From NCBI RefSeq assembly GCF_014648435.1, contig NZ_BMRC01000005.1:248001-312000 (forward strand): a DNA stretch of 64,000 bases, given 5' to 3'. The notes beneath the pieces are model-generated. The model made no database searches and was not told the DNA's origin. It saw nothing but the letters and a program-made list of their open reading frames with translations. This document shows positions 43,079 to 52,954 of the stretch, piece by piece (the first letter of the stretch is position 1; each line of letters begins with the position of its first letter). The position numbers and the translations under genes were made by a program. The DNA is from Nonomuraea spiralis (lineage in GTDB: Bacteria; Actinomycetota; Actinomycetes; Streptosporangiales; Streptosporangiaceae).

Positions 43079-46000
43079 TTACGGACAGACCTTCCGGTAA
43101 GGGGCCTCGGTCACGTACGCCCGCCACTCGGCCGGCGTCAGCGGCGCGCCCGACCGCGCGCAGATCGCGGCGGCCATCTTCGCGGGCTCCACCGGACGCT
43201 CGTGCGGCAGGCCGGCCCGGTCGACGGTCGTCACCGCCGTCCCGTCGGCGGAGAACGCCAGCGCGCTGACGCCGCCCACGTCGCCGTCGCGCAGGAGGCC
43301 GAGGGGTGTGCCGGTCGCCAGGTCGAGCAGCTGGACCCGGCCGGACTTCGTGCCGACCGCGATCACGTTCTCGCGCGGCGACATGGTCGCGTCACCGACG
43401 AGTTCGCCACCCTGACCCACCTGGCCGGCACGGCGGCGGCCGGCCATGTCGAACGCGGTCACCCGGCCGCGCCCGTCCACGACCGCCACCGAGGAGCCGT
43501 CATGGGAGAACACGAAGTCGATGACGGTGGAGTCCTGGCCGCTCATGCCGAACGGCGCGCCGAGCTGCCTGCCCGTCGTCGCGTCGAGCAGCCGCAGGTC
43601 GTGACCGGGCGTGTCGGCCGACTTCGTGCCGGCGACCGCGAGGGTCCGGCCGTCGGGGGCGAACCTGACGCCGCTGACGTTGGTGAACCGTACCGACCAC
43701 AGGGCGCGGCGGGTCTTCCAGTCCCACACGGCCAGCCTCCGCTCGTCGGCGTCGCCATCGGCGGCGTACTGCACGGCGGCCAGGCGGGCGCCGCCGGGGG
43801 CGAAGGCCAGCAGGTCGGTCGCCTGCGGCCGGCCCGCGAGGTCCGGACGCCACTGCGCCAGCGGGCGGCGGGTGGCGACGTCGATGACGACGATCCCGCC
43901 GGGGGCGCCCACGGCGGCCAGGCGGCTGTCAGGACTGAACGCGGCGGCCGTAGCGGCCCCGGAGCCGCCCCCGGCCACCTTGACCACAGGCCGCATCCCA
44001 CCCCCACCGCCCGCCTTGTCCGCTGTGCCCGCCTTGTTCTCCTTGTTCGCAGGCCGGTCGCCGGTGTAGACGGTGCCGTCCTCGCCCACGGCGAGCAGAT
44101 GGCGGGCGTCCGGGCTCAGCTCGGGTTGCCCCCACGGCGTCGCGTCCGCCGCCTTGACCGGCAGGTCGGCCAGGTCCACGGTGAGCACGCGGTCCTCGCT
44201 CAGGTACCGCATCCCGCTCCCGTCGAACCCCACCTGCGGGGCCTGTGAGCCGTTGTCGGCGCCGGTGGGCAGGGTGATCGTGGTGAGATGCTCGTCGAAG
44301 GCCCGCCACACCTGGATCTGCGACTCGGTCACCGAGGCGAACAGCCGGCCGTCCGGGCTGACGGTGAGCTCGCCGCGGTTCCACGGCATGACGCCGGTCT
44401 GCAGAGTGAGGTCCCGGGAACGGCCGCCCTTCACCGGCGTCGCGGTCAGGTCGTCCCGGGTCTCCTCGATCAGGTCGCCGCCGCCGGCCGTGACGGCCAG
44501 GGGAGCCCGGCAGTCGCAGGCGGCGGCGGGCGGCTGGGCCTGCTCCAGGCGCAGGCCCGGCAGGCCACGCCGCTCCACCCGGCCGTGCGCGCCGCCGCCG
44601 CGCACGTAGATCGCATCGCCGGCCGCCGTCATGGCGCCGTCGTAGGCGGAGATGGCCTTGCGGGTGCCGCGTTCGAGGTCCCAGACGTGGTCGTGCCGGT
44701 GGCCGTCGCCGTCGGTGTAGGTGGTCATCACGTAACGGTCGACGGTGCCGTACCGGCCGTAGAGCTGCACGTCGCGGGCCATCGGCAGGGACCGTACGAC
44801 CCGGCCGGCGCCCGGCCGCCACACCACGAGCCGCCTGGACGTGGTGAGCAGCAGGTCCCGGCCGCTGGGCGACAGGGCGGCGGCCACCGGCGACTCGCCC
44901 TTGAGACCGAGCTTCGCGACGCCGCCCGCCCGCCTGCCGGTACGCAGGTCCCACAACCTGATCGCGTCGCCGCCCACGCTGGCCAGGATCCGGCCGTCGC
45001 GGCTCAGCGCGCGTACGGTGTCGGCGGCCCCCGCCGGATCCCTGAACACAGCCACCTCGCGCTGCGCGAGCGCGGTCGTCAGCGCCGCGCGCGCCTGCGC
45101 CGACCCAGCCAGCCGCCACGCGGCCACGCTGAGCTGCATCGCCGTCCGCGGGTCGGTGTACCGTAACGTGCCCGCGACCTGCGCCAGCCGCGCCCCCTCG
45201 GCCCGGTCACGCTGCGCCGCCACCGCGTCGGCCCGCTCGTCGGCCAGCACACTCTGCTGGACGGCCAGCCCTCCTGCGACCAGCGAGATCACCAGCAGCC
45301 CGGCCAGGCTGAGCGTGACCAGCCGGTTGCGCCTGGCCCTGCCCCTGGCGAGCCGGGCGCCCGCGTCCAGGAAGTCCCGTTCGAGGGGGGACAGGGTGAT
45401 GTTGCGGCGCTCGGTGGCCGCCCACCGCAGCGCGCTGTCCAGGCTCTGGCCCTGGAACAGGTCGCCGTCCCTGCGCCCGGTCTGGTGCCAGCGCCTGGCG
45501 GCGGTCAGGATCTCCCGGTGGGCGGCCAGGCCGTCCTTGTTCGCCTCGATCCAGCGGCGATAGCGCGGCCAGGCGTGCGGCAGGGCGGGCCGCGACAACC
45601 ACACCTCCTCGCCGTCGCGGCCGAGCAGGTAGCCGAAGACGTCCATGATCCGGGCCACGGCCGCCGACTCCCGCGCCGGCCTGCCCTCGGTCAGCTCCGA
45701 GAGGGCGGCCCGGCGTACGGTCAGCTCGTCGCGCTCGCCGATGGTCACCAGCCGCAGGAAGACCTCGGCGGCCAGCTCGCGCTCGTCGCGGGTGAGCATC
45801 CCGTACGCCTGCTCGGCCAGTGTGCCGAGCCCCGGGTCGTCGGCGGTTCCTGTCATGCCGGCCGCCTGCCCGCTGCCCTGGGCCAGCAGATGGGCGGTGT
45901 CGAGCCCGCTCTCGGCGCTGACCAGGGCCAGCAGGAGCTGCCTGGCGGTGGGCCGCCGTGCCGGGTCCTTGTCCAGCGCGACGCCCACCAGCGGGCGCAT

Positions 46001-46684
46001 CGAGCCGGGCAGCACGCCGAGGTCGGGGTTGGCCGACAACACGCGGTGCATGACGCCGCCCAGGCTCTCGGCCTCGAACGGGTCGGCGCCGGTCGCGGCG
46101 TACAACATGATGCCGCCCCAGGCGAAGACGTCGGCGGGCATCCCCGCCCGCTGCCCGGTGAACACCTCCGGCGCCATGTACGTCGGCGTGCCGGTGACCA
46201 GCCCGGTCTCGGTCAGCGACATCTCCGCCGTCCGCGCGATCCCGAAGTCGATGACGCGCGGGCCGTCCGGGCCGAGCAGCACGTTGTCGGGCTTCAGGTC
46301 GCGGTGGACCACCCCGGCGTCGTGGATCGCGGTCAGCGCGGTCGCCACCGCGGTGGCGAGCCGGTGCAGGTCGGCGCCGCCGAACCGGCGGCCCTCGGAG
46401 ACGGCCTTGCGCAGGCTCGGGCCCTCGACGTACTCGCTGACGATGTACGGCCGGGGCCCGTCCAGCACGGCCTCGACGACGGGGGCGGTGCAGAACGCGG
46501 CCACCCGCCGCGCCGCGGTCACCTCCCTGGCGAGCTGGCGCGCCTGGTCGCCGTGCAGGACCTTGACGGCCACCCGCCGGCCGTCCTCGGCGTAGGCCTC
46601 GTAGACCACGCCCTGCCCGCCCGCGCCGAGCCGCCCGGCGAGCCAGTAACCCCCGAGGCGCTGCGGGTCGCCCTCGATCAACAT
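43079..46684 (-). CDS. Transmembrane Ser/Thr protein kinase with WD40 sensor domain
   Basis: This 1201-residue protein has a Hanks-type kinase (about 10-265): GAGGQGVVYE, K41, HRDLKPDN with D129, DFG at 146-148, and TPTYMAPE. Next is a helical segment (about 290-450) that looks like the linker seen before WD40 repeats in nSTAND1 proteins (ARRWHQTGRRDGDLFQGQSL, LSPLERDFLDAGARL). One membrane helix is at about 455-480, and WD40-type repeats fill about 530-1190 (LWDLRTGR, VWRPGAG, VWDWKTRR). The start at 46684 is chosen because kinases of this family begin close before the P-loop; longer starts exist. The WD40 part should be extracytoplasmic. Confidence 0.88.
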   Translation of the reverse strand: MLIEGDPQRLGGYWLAGRLGAGGQGVVYEAYAEDGRRVAVKVLHGDQARQLAREVTAARRVAAFCTAPVVEAVLDGPRPYIVSEYVEGPSLRKAVSEGRRFGGADLHRLATAVATALTAIHDAGVVHRDLKPDNVLLGPDGPRVIDFGIARTAEMSLTETGLVTGTPTYMAPEVFTGQRAGMPADVFAWGGIMLYAATGADPFEAESLGGVMHRVLSANPDLGVLPGSMRPLVGVALDKDPARRPTARQLLLALVSAESGLDTAHLLAQGSGQAAGMTGTADDPGLGTLAEQAYGMLTRDERELAAEVFLRLVTIGERDELTVRRAALSELTEGRPARESAAVARIMDVFGYLLGRDGEEVWLSRPALPHAWPRYRRWIEANKDGLAAHREILTAARRWHQTGRRDGDLFQGQSLDSALRWAATERRNITLSPLERDFLDAGARLARGRARRNRLVTLSLAGLLVISLVAGGLAVQQSVLADERADAVAAQRDRAEGARLAQVAGTLRYTDPRTAMQLSVAAWRLAGSAQARAALTTALAQREVAVFRDPAGAADTVRALSRDGRILASVGGDAIRLWDLRTGRRAGGVAKLGLKGESPVAAALSPSGRDLLLTTSRRLVVWRPGAGRVVRSLPMARDVQLYGRYGTVDRYVMTTYTDGDGHRHDHVWDLERGTRKAISAYDGAMTAAGDAIYVRGGGAHGRVERRGLPGLRLEQAQPPAAACDCRAPLAVTAGGGDLIEETRDDLTATPVKGGRSRDLTLQTGVMPWNRGELTVSPDGRLFASVTESQIQVWRAFDEHLTTITLPTGADNGSQAPQVGFDGSGMRYLSEDRVLTVDLADLPVKAADATPWGQPELSPDARHLLAVGEDGTVYTGDRPANKENKAGTADKAGGGGGMRPVVKVAGGGSGAATAAAFSPDSRLAAVGAPGGIVVIDVATRRPLAQWRPDLAGRPQATDLLAFAPGGARLAAVQYAADGDADERRLAVWDWKTRRALWSVRFTNVSGVRFAPDGRTLAVAGTKSADTPGHDLRLLDATTGRQLGAPFGMSGQDSTVIDFVFSHDGSSVAVVDGRGRVTAFDMAGRRRAGQVGQGGELVGDATMSPRENVIAVGTKSGRVQLLDLATGTPLGLLRDGDVGGVSALAFSADGTAVTTVDRAGLPHERPVEPAKMAAAICARSGAPLTPAEWRAYVTEAPYRKVCP

Positions 46685-46706
46685 GTCCACGGCGGGTTGG
46701 ATGCAC

Positions 46707-46722
46707 ACTTTCCCGGGAAAGT
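46707..46722. promoter_or_regulatory. Perfect 16-bp palindrome ACTTTCCCGGGAAAGT
   Basis: The palindrome lies 23 bp upstream of the kinase start and just after the stop of the upstream hydrolase gene, in a 58-bp gap. It may be an operator for the kinase gene. It would be coding if translation began farther upstream. Confidence 0.5.
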
Positions 46723-46742
46723 TGCGCACCGCCCGCCTGGGG

Positions 46743-47588
46743 TCAGTTGTTCGCGATGAAGTCGGCGACCAGCCGGTTGAACTCGTCGGCGTGCTCGATC
46801 ATCGCCCAGTGCCCGCACCGGTTGAGCAGCACCAGCCGGCTGTGCGGGATGTTGGCCAGCAGGTACAGCGAGGTCTCGAACGACACCACGCGGTCGTCGC
46901 GGCCGTGGATGAGCAGCGTCGGCACCTGGATCCCCGGCAGCAGCTCCGGCCTGACCCACTTCGGCAGCGGGGCGCCCTTCGGCAGGCCGTCCACGTAGTT
47001 GCGCAGGTGGTCGGGGCGGGCGAGCGCGGCGTCCGAACGCGCCTGGCACAGTTCGGGGGTGGCGAACCGCGCCTTGTCGTAGACCATGATCTCGACAAGC
47101 CTGCGCATGTTCTCCGGGCTCGCGTCCCGGTAGGCCTCGATCAGCACCTTCAGCCCCTCGGACGGGCCGTCGCCGGCGCCGAAGAGCGTGGGGATCCGGC
47201 CGACCGGCGGTCCCATGGTGATCAGGTGCGAGATCCGGCCGGGGTGCTCGGTGGCCAGCCGCAGGGAGGTCTGGCCGCCCATCGAGTTGCCGACGAACGC
47301 GGCCTTCTCGATGCCGAGGGCGTCCAGGAACTGGATCACCGCCTCCACGTGGTCGAGCCGGTCGACGGTCGCCGGGTCCGACTCGCCCCAGCCGGGCATG
47401 TCGACGGCGTAGACGTGGAAGTGATCGGCCAGCGCCTCGATGTTGCCGGCGAAGTTGCTCCATCCGGTCGCGCCCGGTCCGCTGCCGTGCAGCAGCACGA
47501 CCGGATGGCCGGAGCCCGCCTCGTAGTAGCGCAGCTTCCAGTCCGCCGTCTGCACCGTGCGCGCGATGTCCTTGGCGTCGAGCGTCAT
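46743..47588 (-). CDS. Meta-cleavage product hydrolase (alpha/beta hydrolase, MhpC/BphD-like)
   Basis: The 281-residue protein shows LHGSGPGATGW, the nucleophile S102 in GNSMGG, Asp in LLIHGRDDRVV and His in RCGHWAMIEH. This is the layout of C-C hydrolases that cleave ring-fission products. It overlaps the extradiol dioxygenase gene (TGATG), which gives its substrate. It would yield a 2-hydroxypenta-2,4-dienoate and an acid. Confidence 0.9.
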   Translation of the reverse strand: MTLDAKDIARTVQTADWKLRYYEAGSGHPVVLLHGSGPGATGWSNFAGNIEALADHFHVYAVDMPGWGESDPATVDRLDHVEAVIQFLDALGIEKAAFVGNSMGGQTSLRLATEHPGRISHLITMGPPVGRIPTLFGAGDGPSEGLKVLIEAYRDASPENMRRLVEIMVYDKARFATPELCQARSDAALARPDHLRNYVDGLPKGAPLPKWVRPELLPGIQVPTLLIHGRDDRVVSFETSLYLLANIPHSRLVLLNRCGHWAMIEHADEFNRLVADFIANN

Positions 47589-48535
47589 CAGTTGGCCTCC
47601 TCGTTCGGCGCGGGCTCGTTCGGCGCCGGCGCGGCGGCCAGCAGGCCGGCGACGACGCCCGGCGGGCGGTGGCCCCAGCTGTGCAGCTTGTCGAGCGTCT
47701 TCACCTCCCACGTCTCGTCGTCGATGATCAGTCCGCCCCAGCCGTACTCGACGCTGAAGCCCGAGGGGGTGAAGACGTAGAAGCTGAACATGTGGTCGTT
47801 CGGATGCATGCCGAGCGTCATCTCGAACGGCCGCTTGGCGTCCATGCACCGGTCGTAGGCCAGGCCGACGTCGCGGATGTCGGTCACCTCGGCCATGAAG
47901 TGGTGGGTCTTCTTCGGCGAGGGCAGGTCGCCGAAGGCCACGGTGTGGTGGCGGCCGTTGCAGTGCAGGAAGATCAGGTCGGCGACCACCCCCGGGGCCA
48001 GCTCCTCGACGATGACGTCGCTGATCTTGAAGCCGAGCAGGTCGACGTAGAAGTGCAGGTACGTCTCCCGCGCGACACCGTGCGCCAGGAGGACCTGGTG
48101 GCCCGCGCCGCCGGCGCCCGTCACGAACCCGCCGAGCAGTTTCTCGGACTCGAACGGCGTCGCGGCGTCGGCCAGCCCGGTGACCAGCTCGACCCGGTTG
48201 CCCATGGGGTCGGTGGTGATGAAGATCCGCTCCACCTTGCGGGCGGCGGCGAGGGCCGCGTCGCCCTGCGCGACCTCGACCCCGGCCGCGCGAACCTTCT
48301 CCACCAGCGCGTCGAGCGCGGCGGCGTCCGAGACCTCGTAGCCGGTGGCGGCCAGGTCGTCGGCGGGCCCGCCGGTGACGATCCAGCGGTGGGCCTTCTC
48401 GTCGGTACGCAGGGTGAACCCGCCGTCGATCTTCTCCCCGAACTGCATGCCCAGCAGCTCGACGGCGAAGTGCTCCCAGTCGGCGAGGTCGCCGACCTCG
48501 TAGACGACGTAACCGAGCTCCTTGACTCCGGACAT
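47588..48535 (-). CDS. Type I extradiol dioxygenase (BphC/HsaC-like, VOC family)
   Basis: The 315-residue protein has two vicinal-oxygen-chelate halves. The iron ligands are H146 (AGHQVLL), H212 (KKTHHFMAEV) and E263 (SVEYGW), positions that match type I extradiol enzymes nearly exactly. It should cleave a catechol ring next to one hydroxyl group. The C-terminal tail carries a short PAPNEPAPNE repeat. It lies after the hydroxylase gene, separated by a small triplicated repeat. Confidence 0.92.
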   Translation of the reverse strand: MSGVKELGYVVYEVGDLADWEHFAVELLGMQFGEKIDGGFTLRTDEKAHRWIVTGGPADDLAATGYEVSDAAALDALVEKVRAAGVEVAQGDAALAAARKVERIFITTDPMGNRVELVTGLADAATPFESEKLLGGFVTGAGGAGHQVLLAHGVARETYLHFYVDLLGFKISDVIVEELAPGVVADLIFLHCNGRHHTVAFGDLPSPKKTHHFMAEVTDIRDVGLAYDRCMDAKRPFEMTLGMHPNDHMFSFYVFTPSGFSVEYGWGGLIIDDETWEVKTLDKLHSWGHRPPGVVAGLLAAAPAPNEPAPNEEAN

Positions 48536-48551
48536 CTCTCTTCTCCTTCTC

Positions 48552-48577
48552 GGGTGACGCGGGTGACGCGGGTGACG
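48552..48577. repeat. Tandem 9-bp repeat (GGGTGACGC, almost three copies)
   Basis: GGGTGACGC is repeated directly at 48552, 48561 and (partly) 48570 in the 45-bp gap between hydroxylase and dioxygenase genes. It is probably a slippage product. Confidence 0.6.
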
Positions 48578-48580
48578 GAT

Positions 48581-50125
48581 TCAGGCGGGCACGGCGAGGC
48601 CGCTGACGTCGGCCGCGGCGACGAACTTGTCGGGACGGACCGCCACGGCGCGGGCGCCGTACCGGCGCAGCCACGGCAGGAGCACCTCGTCGAGGTCCAC
48701 CAGCTCCTCCGGCCCCCGCGTGTACGCCGTCTTCGGCCGTACGGCGAGGTAGCGGGCGCCGAGCGCGTCCCAGCCGGCCTTCTCCGCAGCCGTCAGCAGG
48801 GTCGCGGGGTCGACGTCGTCGCCGAGCAGCACGAAGCCGTCGCCGAGGAGGTCGTCCAGGCGCGCCATCCGGCCCGCGGTGTCACCGGCGATCGGCTGCG
48901 GGACCATCCGGCCGACGATGCTGGTGTCGCCCAGCGGCCCCCTGATCCAGCCGCCCTCCAGCACCGGCGGCGCGGTCAGCGGCGGCTCGTACGGGGTGAC
49001 CGTGTTCTCGGGGACCGCGTTCATCGCGGCCTGCTCCTCCTCCGACAGCTCCTGCTTGATGACCCGTCCGAGCTGGACCGCGAGACCGGTGTAGAAGGCG
49101 GTGTTCGGCCGCCGTTCGGCCTCGTAGGTGTCCAGCCAGCTCTCCGGCAGCTCGCCCTTGAGCACGCGGGCGAGCTTCCAGCCCAGGTTGTGGGCGTCGC
49201 GCATCCCGGACTGCATCCCGGCCCCGGCCCACGGCGGCATCAGGTGGGCCGCGTCCCCGGCCAGGAACACCCGGTCCTTGCGCCAGGTGTCGCCCATCCG
49301 GACGTGGTGCTTGTAGAAGGCGTGCCGGTGGATCTCGACGTCGTCCTCGGTGACGCCGAGCGCCTTGAGCAGCGGCCAGACCTCGACGCTGGTCGGGTAG
49401 TCCGCGGGGGACTCGTCGGGCTTGAGCGGGATCTCCCAGCGGTGGTTGCCGGCGGAGAGCGCGATGTCGACGACCGGCCGCTCCTTGTCCGACCAGAAGG
49501 TCAGGAAGTCCCGGTCGGGCCACCAGCGCTTGACGCGGCAGTCGATGACCACCCACGTGACGTCGTTGGTGTCGCCCAGCAGGCGGCAGCCCACCTCGTT
49601 CCGGATCGTGCTGGTGCCGCCGTCGGCGCCGATCGCGTACCGGGCGCGGGTGGTGCGGGTCCGGCCGGTCTCGGTGTCCGTCGAGGTGACGGTGACGCCG
49701 TCGGCGTCCTGGTCGATGCCGGTGACCTCGGCGCCGTAGTGGACGGTGACGCGGTCGCGGTGCTCCTGCGCGGCCGCGCGCAGCTCGGCCTCCATCGTCG
49801 GCTGGTAGATGTTGTAGAAGCGCGCCTTACGGCCCAGCGTGGAGGGCGGGTGCTCGATCCGCATGATCTCCGTGCCGCCGTACGTGATCCAGCGCAGGGC
49901 CCGCTGGGGGTCGATCTTCTTCTCGATCCGCTCGTCGATGCCGAGGTCCTGGAAGATCCGCATCGTCCAGTCGTTGACGGTCACGGCCCGGGCCCGGGGA
50001 TAGATGTCCCGGTCCCGTTCCAGGGCGACGGCGGAGACGCCGTACCTGGCGAGGGTGAGCGCGGCGATCACGCCGGTCGGGCCGTACCCGACGATCGCGA
50101 CGTCCGCGTCGTAGCTGTCGGTCAT
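48581..50125 (-). CDS. MhpA-like FAD-dependent aromatic hydroxylase
   Basis: The 514-residue flavoprotein has the FAD-binding motif VAIVGYGPTGVIAAL near the start, DGGTSTIRN, and the second FAD motif VFLAGDAAHLMPPWAGAGM. It fits class A monooxygenases such as 3-(3-hydroxyphenyl)propionate hydroxylase (MhpA/OhpB), adding a second hydroxyl group ortho to the first. The start at 50125 is used because the FAD fold begins at once. It is first gene of the hydroxylase-dioxygenase-hydrolase unit, with a palindromic TetR-type operator 40 bp upstream. The exact substrate (hydroxyphenylpropionate-like or other) is inferred. Confidence 0.88.
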   Translation of the reverse strand: MTDSYDADVAIVGYGPTGVIAALTLARYGVSAVALERDRDIYPRARAVTVNDWTMRIFQDLGIDERIEKKIDPQRALRWITYGGTEIMRIEHPPSTLGRKARFYNIYQPTMEAELRAAAQEHRDRVTVHYGAEVTGIDQDADGVTVTSTDTETGRTRTTRARYAIGADGGTSTIRNEVGCRLLGDTNDVTWVVIDCRVKRWWPDRDFLTFWSDKERPVVDIALSAGNHRWEIPLKPDESPADYPTSVEVWPLLKALGVTEDDVEIHRHAFYKHHVRMGDTWRKDRVFLAGDAAHLMPPWAGAGMQSGMRDAHNLGWKLARVLKGELPESWLDTYEAERRPNTAFYTGLAVQLGRVIKQELSEEEQAAMNAVPENTVTPYEPPLTAPPVLEGGWIRGPLGDTSIVGRMVPQPIAGDTAGRMARLDDLLGDGFVLLGDDVDPATLLTAAEKAGWDALGARYLAVRPKTAYTRGPEELVDLDEVLLPWLRRYGARAVAVRPDKFVAAADVSGLAVPA

Positions 50126-50167
50126 GCGCTGACTCCGTTCTCGACCGCACGCCTCGATGCGGCACTT

Positions 50168-50189
50168 TTGGACCAAACGTTCGGTCCAA
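50168..50189. promoter_or_regulatory. TetR-type operator in front of the hydroxylase operon
   Basis: TTGGACC-AAACGTTC-GGTCCAA is a near-perfect 22-bp palindrome around 50178/50179, between the divergent hydroxylase and TetR genes. Confidence 0.7.
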
Positions 50190-50338
50190 TTGTGAGGAGA
50201 CTAACAATGACCTGCGGCAACGTGTCAAGAGCTGGGCCGAACGAGTTCCGCACATCACGGCCGGACCGCTGGACGAGTCGCCCCTCCGGGGTCCCTAGAC
50301 TTCGGCAGGTGGAGAAGTCCGCGCAGGAGGCGCACAAC

Positions 50339-51022
50339 GTGAACAGCCGCGGCCGGCGGTCCCGGCAGGAGATCCTCGACGCGGCCGCCCGGGTGATGTC
50401 CGTACGCGGCTACGCCGGCACGTCGATCTCGACGCTCGTGAAGGAGACGGGCCTGCCGAAGAGCGCCTTCTACCACCACTTCGAGTCCAAGGCGGGGCTG
50501 TTGTCCGCCGTCATGGCCCAGGGGGCGAAGGGCTTCTTCGACGCCATGCGCGAGGCCCACCGCGACCCGCCGGCGGGCGGCACCCCCCGCGAGCGGCTGG
50601 GCTGGTACCTGCGGAAGACCGGCGAGGTCTTCGTGCACCGGGAGGAGTTCCTGCGCCTGCTGCTGGTGCTGGTGATGAGCAACGAGGCCGCCGAGGCCCC
50701 GGAAGCGACGCTGACCGTGAGCGAGGTCCGCGGCGAGGGGCGCGACCACATGCGGCACATGATCCGCTCGTCGTTCGCCGGCGAGGGCGAGGACGCCGCG
50801 AACGCGGTCGCCGACGCCCTCGCCCACTTCGGCATGGCCGGGTTCGACGGCGCCTTCGTCTCGCTCCAGTCCGGCGACGGCAAGCCGATCTCGGAGTTCA
50901 TGGAGCAGCTCGCCGACGCCATGGTGGCGATCGGCGAGGCGCTGATCGCCGCCCGCCGGGGCGCCGGCGAGCCGGGCGAGCCGGTCAGGCGGGCTGCTTC
51001 TCCCGCTCGGCGACGAGCGTGA
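50339..51022 (+). CDS. TetR-family regulator of the aromatic pathway
   Basis: The 227-residue protein has a TetR HTH ([21 protein letters not shown]) at about 30-50. The GTG at 50339 is chosen since AGGAGG stands 8 bp before it. Its 3' end overlaps the convergent aldolase gene by 38 bp. The operator lies between it and the hydroxylase operon, so it is the likely repressor with a pathway intermediate as ligand. Confidence 0.9.
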   Translation: MNSRGRRSRQEILDAAARVMSVRGYAGTSISTLVKETGLPKSAFYHHFESKAGLLSAVMAQGAKGFFDAMREAHRDPPAGGTPRERLGWYLRKTGEVFVHREEFLRLLLVLVMSNEAAEAPEATLTVSEVRGEGRDHMRHMIRSSFAGEGEDAANAVADALAHFGMAGFDGAFVSLQSGDGKPISEFMEQLADAMVAIGEALIAARRGAGEPGEPVRRAASPARRRA

Positions 51023-52010
51023 GGGCGATGTCGACGATCATGTCCTCCTGCCCGCCGACCAGCCGGCGGCGGCCGCACTCCATCAGGATGTCGCGCACGT
51101 CCACGCCGTACCGCGCGGCGGCGCTCTCCGCGTGCCGCAGGAACGACGAGTAGACCCCGGCGTACCCCAGGGTCAGGGTCTCCCGGTCCACCCGCACCGG
51201 ACGGTCCTGCAACGGCCGGACGATGTCGTCGGCGGCGTCCTGGAGCTGGAACAGGTCGCAGCGGTGCTCGAAGTCCGAGTGGTCGGCGACCGCGATGAAC
51301 GCCTCCAGCGGGCAGTTGCCCGCGCCCGCGCCGTGACCGGCCAGCGACGCGTCGACCCGGTAGACGCCGTTCTCGACCGCGACGACGGAGTTGGCCACCG
51401 ACAGCGACAGGTTCTCGTGGGCGTGGATGCCGATCTCGGTCCCGGCGTCGAGGACCTCGCGGTACGCGCGCACCCGCGCGGCCACGTCGTTCATCGTGAG
51501 CCGGCCGCCGGAGTCGGTGACGTAGACGCAGTGGGCGCCGTACGACTCCATGAGCTTGGCCTGCCGGGCCAGCTCCTCCGGCGGGGCCATGTGGGAGAGC
51601 ATCAGGAACCCGGACACGTCCATGCCGATCTCCCGCGCCGCGGCGATGTGCTGCGCGGAGATGTCGGCCTCGGTGCAGTGCGTGGCGACCCGGACGGAAC
51701 GCACGCCGAGGTCGTGGGCGCGCTTCAGCTCGTCGACGGTGCCGACGCCCGGCAGCAGCAACGTGGTGAGACGGGCGTTCACCAGCACCGACGCCGCCGC
51801 CTCGATCCACTCCCAGTCCGTGTGCGACCCGGGACCGTAGTTGAGCGACCCTCCGGCCAGGCCGTCGCCGTGCGCGACCTCGATCGCGTCGACGCCGGCC
51901 CGGTCGAGCGCCGTGACGATGCGCTTGACGTCCTCCGGAGTCATCCGATGGCGTACGGCGTGCATGCCGTCGCGCAGCGTGACGTCCTGGACGAAGATCG
52001 GAGTACCCAT
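50985..52010 (-). CDS. mhpE: 4-hydroxy-2-oxovalerate aldolase
   Basis: The 341-residue protein is of the DmpG/MhpE type: [16 protein letters not shown] with the metal-binding Asp, [23 protein letters not shown] with the metal His pair, and [17 protein letters not shown]. It splits 4-hydroxy-2-oxovalerate into pyruvate and acetaldehyde. It overlaps the acetaldehyde dehydrogenase gene (TGATG), with which it forms a channelling complex in known homologues. Confidence 0.95.
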   Translation of the reverse strand: MGTPIFVQDVTLRDGMHAVRHRMTPEDVKRIVTALDRAGVDAIEVAHGDGLAGGSLNYGPGSHTDWEWIEAAASVLVNARLTTLLLPGVGTVDELKRAHDLGVRSVRVATHCTEADISAQHIAAAREIGMDVSGFLMLSHMAPPEELARQAKLMESYGAHCVYVTDSGGRLTMNDVAARVRAYREVLDAGTEIGIHAHENLSLSVANSVVAVENGVYRVDASLAGHGAGAGNCPLEAFIAVADHSDFEHRCDLFQLQDAADDIVRPLQDRPVRVDRETLTLGYAGVYSSFLRHAESAAARYGVDVRDILMECGRRRLVGGQEDMIVDIALTLVAEREKQPA

Positions 52011-52954
52011 CAAAGGCCCGCCTTCCGTGCCGCGATGCGCTCCGCGACCCGCAGGGCGGCGGAGGTCATGATGTCGAGATTGCCGGCGTAGGCCGGGAGG
52101 TAGTGCGCGGCGCCCTCGACCTCGAGGAAGACCGACACCTGGTGGGTGGGCCGGGCGGCGCCGGCGGCCAGCAGCGTCCCGACCGGCTGGTCGGCGGGGA
52201 TCTCGGTGATCTGCACCTGCTGCTTGAGCCGGTAGCCGGGGACGTACGCGGCCACGTCGGCGACCATCTTCTCGACCGACCGGCGGATCTCCTCGTGCGC
52301 GGCCGGGTCCGGAGCCGCGACCAGGCACAGGACCGTGTCCCGCATGATCAGCGGTGGGTCGGCGGGGTTGAGGATGATGATCGCCTTGCCGCGGCGGGCC
52401 CCGCCGATCTGCTCGATGGCGGCCGAGGTGGTCTCGGTGAACTCGTCGATGTTGGCCCGGGTGCCCGGACCGGCCGACTTGGACGCGATCGAGGCGACGA
52501 TCTCGGCGTACTCGACGGGCACCACCCGGCCGACGGCGGCGACGATCGGGATCGTGGCCTGCCCGCCGCAGGTGACCATGTTCACGTCGGGCGCGTCGAG
52601 GTGCTCGTCGAGGTTCACGGCGGGGACGACGTAGGGCCCGATCGCGGCCGGGGTCAGGTCGATCAGCCGCTTCCCGAACGGCAGCAGCTTCGCGGCGTTC
52701 ACCTCGTGCGCCTTGGCCGAGGTCGCGTCGAAGACGATCCCGATCTCGCCGAAGTCCGGCAGCGCGATCAGCCCGTCCACACCCTCGTGCGTCGTGCGGA
52801 CGCCGAACCGGGCGGCGCGGGCCAGGCCGTCCGACTCCGGGTCGATGCCGACCATGGCCCCCATCTCCAGGTGGCGCGCCCCGCGCATCACCTTGATCAT
52901 CAGGTCGGTGCCGATGTTGCCCGACCCGATGATCGCGACCTTCGTCCTGCTCAT
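52010..52954 (-). CDS. mhpF: Acetaldehyde dehydrogenase (acylating)
   Basis: The 314-residue protein has the NAD motif [14 protein letters not shown], the catalytic cysteine in [11 protein letters not shown], and [12 protein letters not shown]. This is the DmpF/MhpF family, turning acetaldehyde and CoA into acetyl-CoA. It lies between the hydratase (ATGA overlap) and the aldolase (TGATG overlap), as usual in meta-cleavage operons. Confidence 0.95.
   Translation of the reverse strand: MSRTKVAIIGSGNIGTDLMIKVMRGARHLEMGAMVGIDPESDGLARAARFGVRTTHEGVDGLIALPDFGEIGIVFDATSAKAHEVNAAKLLPFGKRLIDLTPAAIGPYVVPAVNLDEHLDAPDVNMVTCGGQATIPIVAAVGRVVPVEYAEIVASIASKSAGPGTRANIDEFTETTSAAIEQIGGARRGKAIIILNPADPPLIMRDTVLCLVAAPDPAAHEEIRRSVEKMVADVAAYVPGYRLKQQVQITEIPADQPVGTLLAAGAARPTHQVSVFLEVEGAAHYLPAYAGNLDIMTSAALRVAERIAARKAGL

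Noticed and set aside
48552..48577. Regulatory iteron in the aromatic operon
   Set aside because: The 9-bp repeats are simple tandem copies within an operon gap and look like replication slippage.
47669..51022. Open frame of over 1100 codons on the plus strand across the aromatic genes
   Set aside because: It is the antisense shadow of GC-rich minus-strand genes; only its last 228 codons (TetR) are real.
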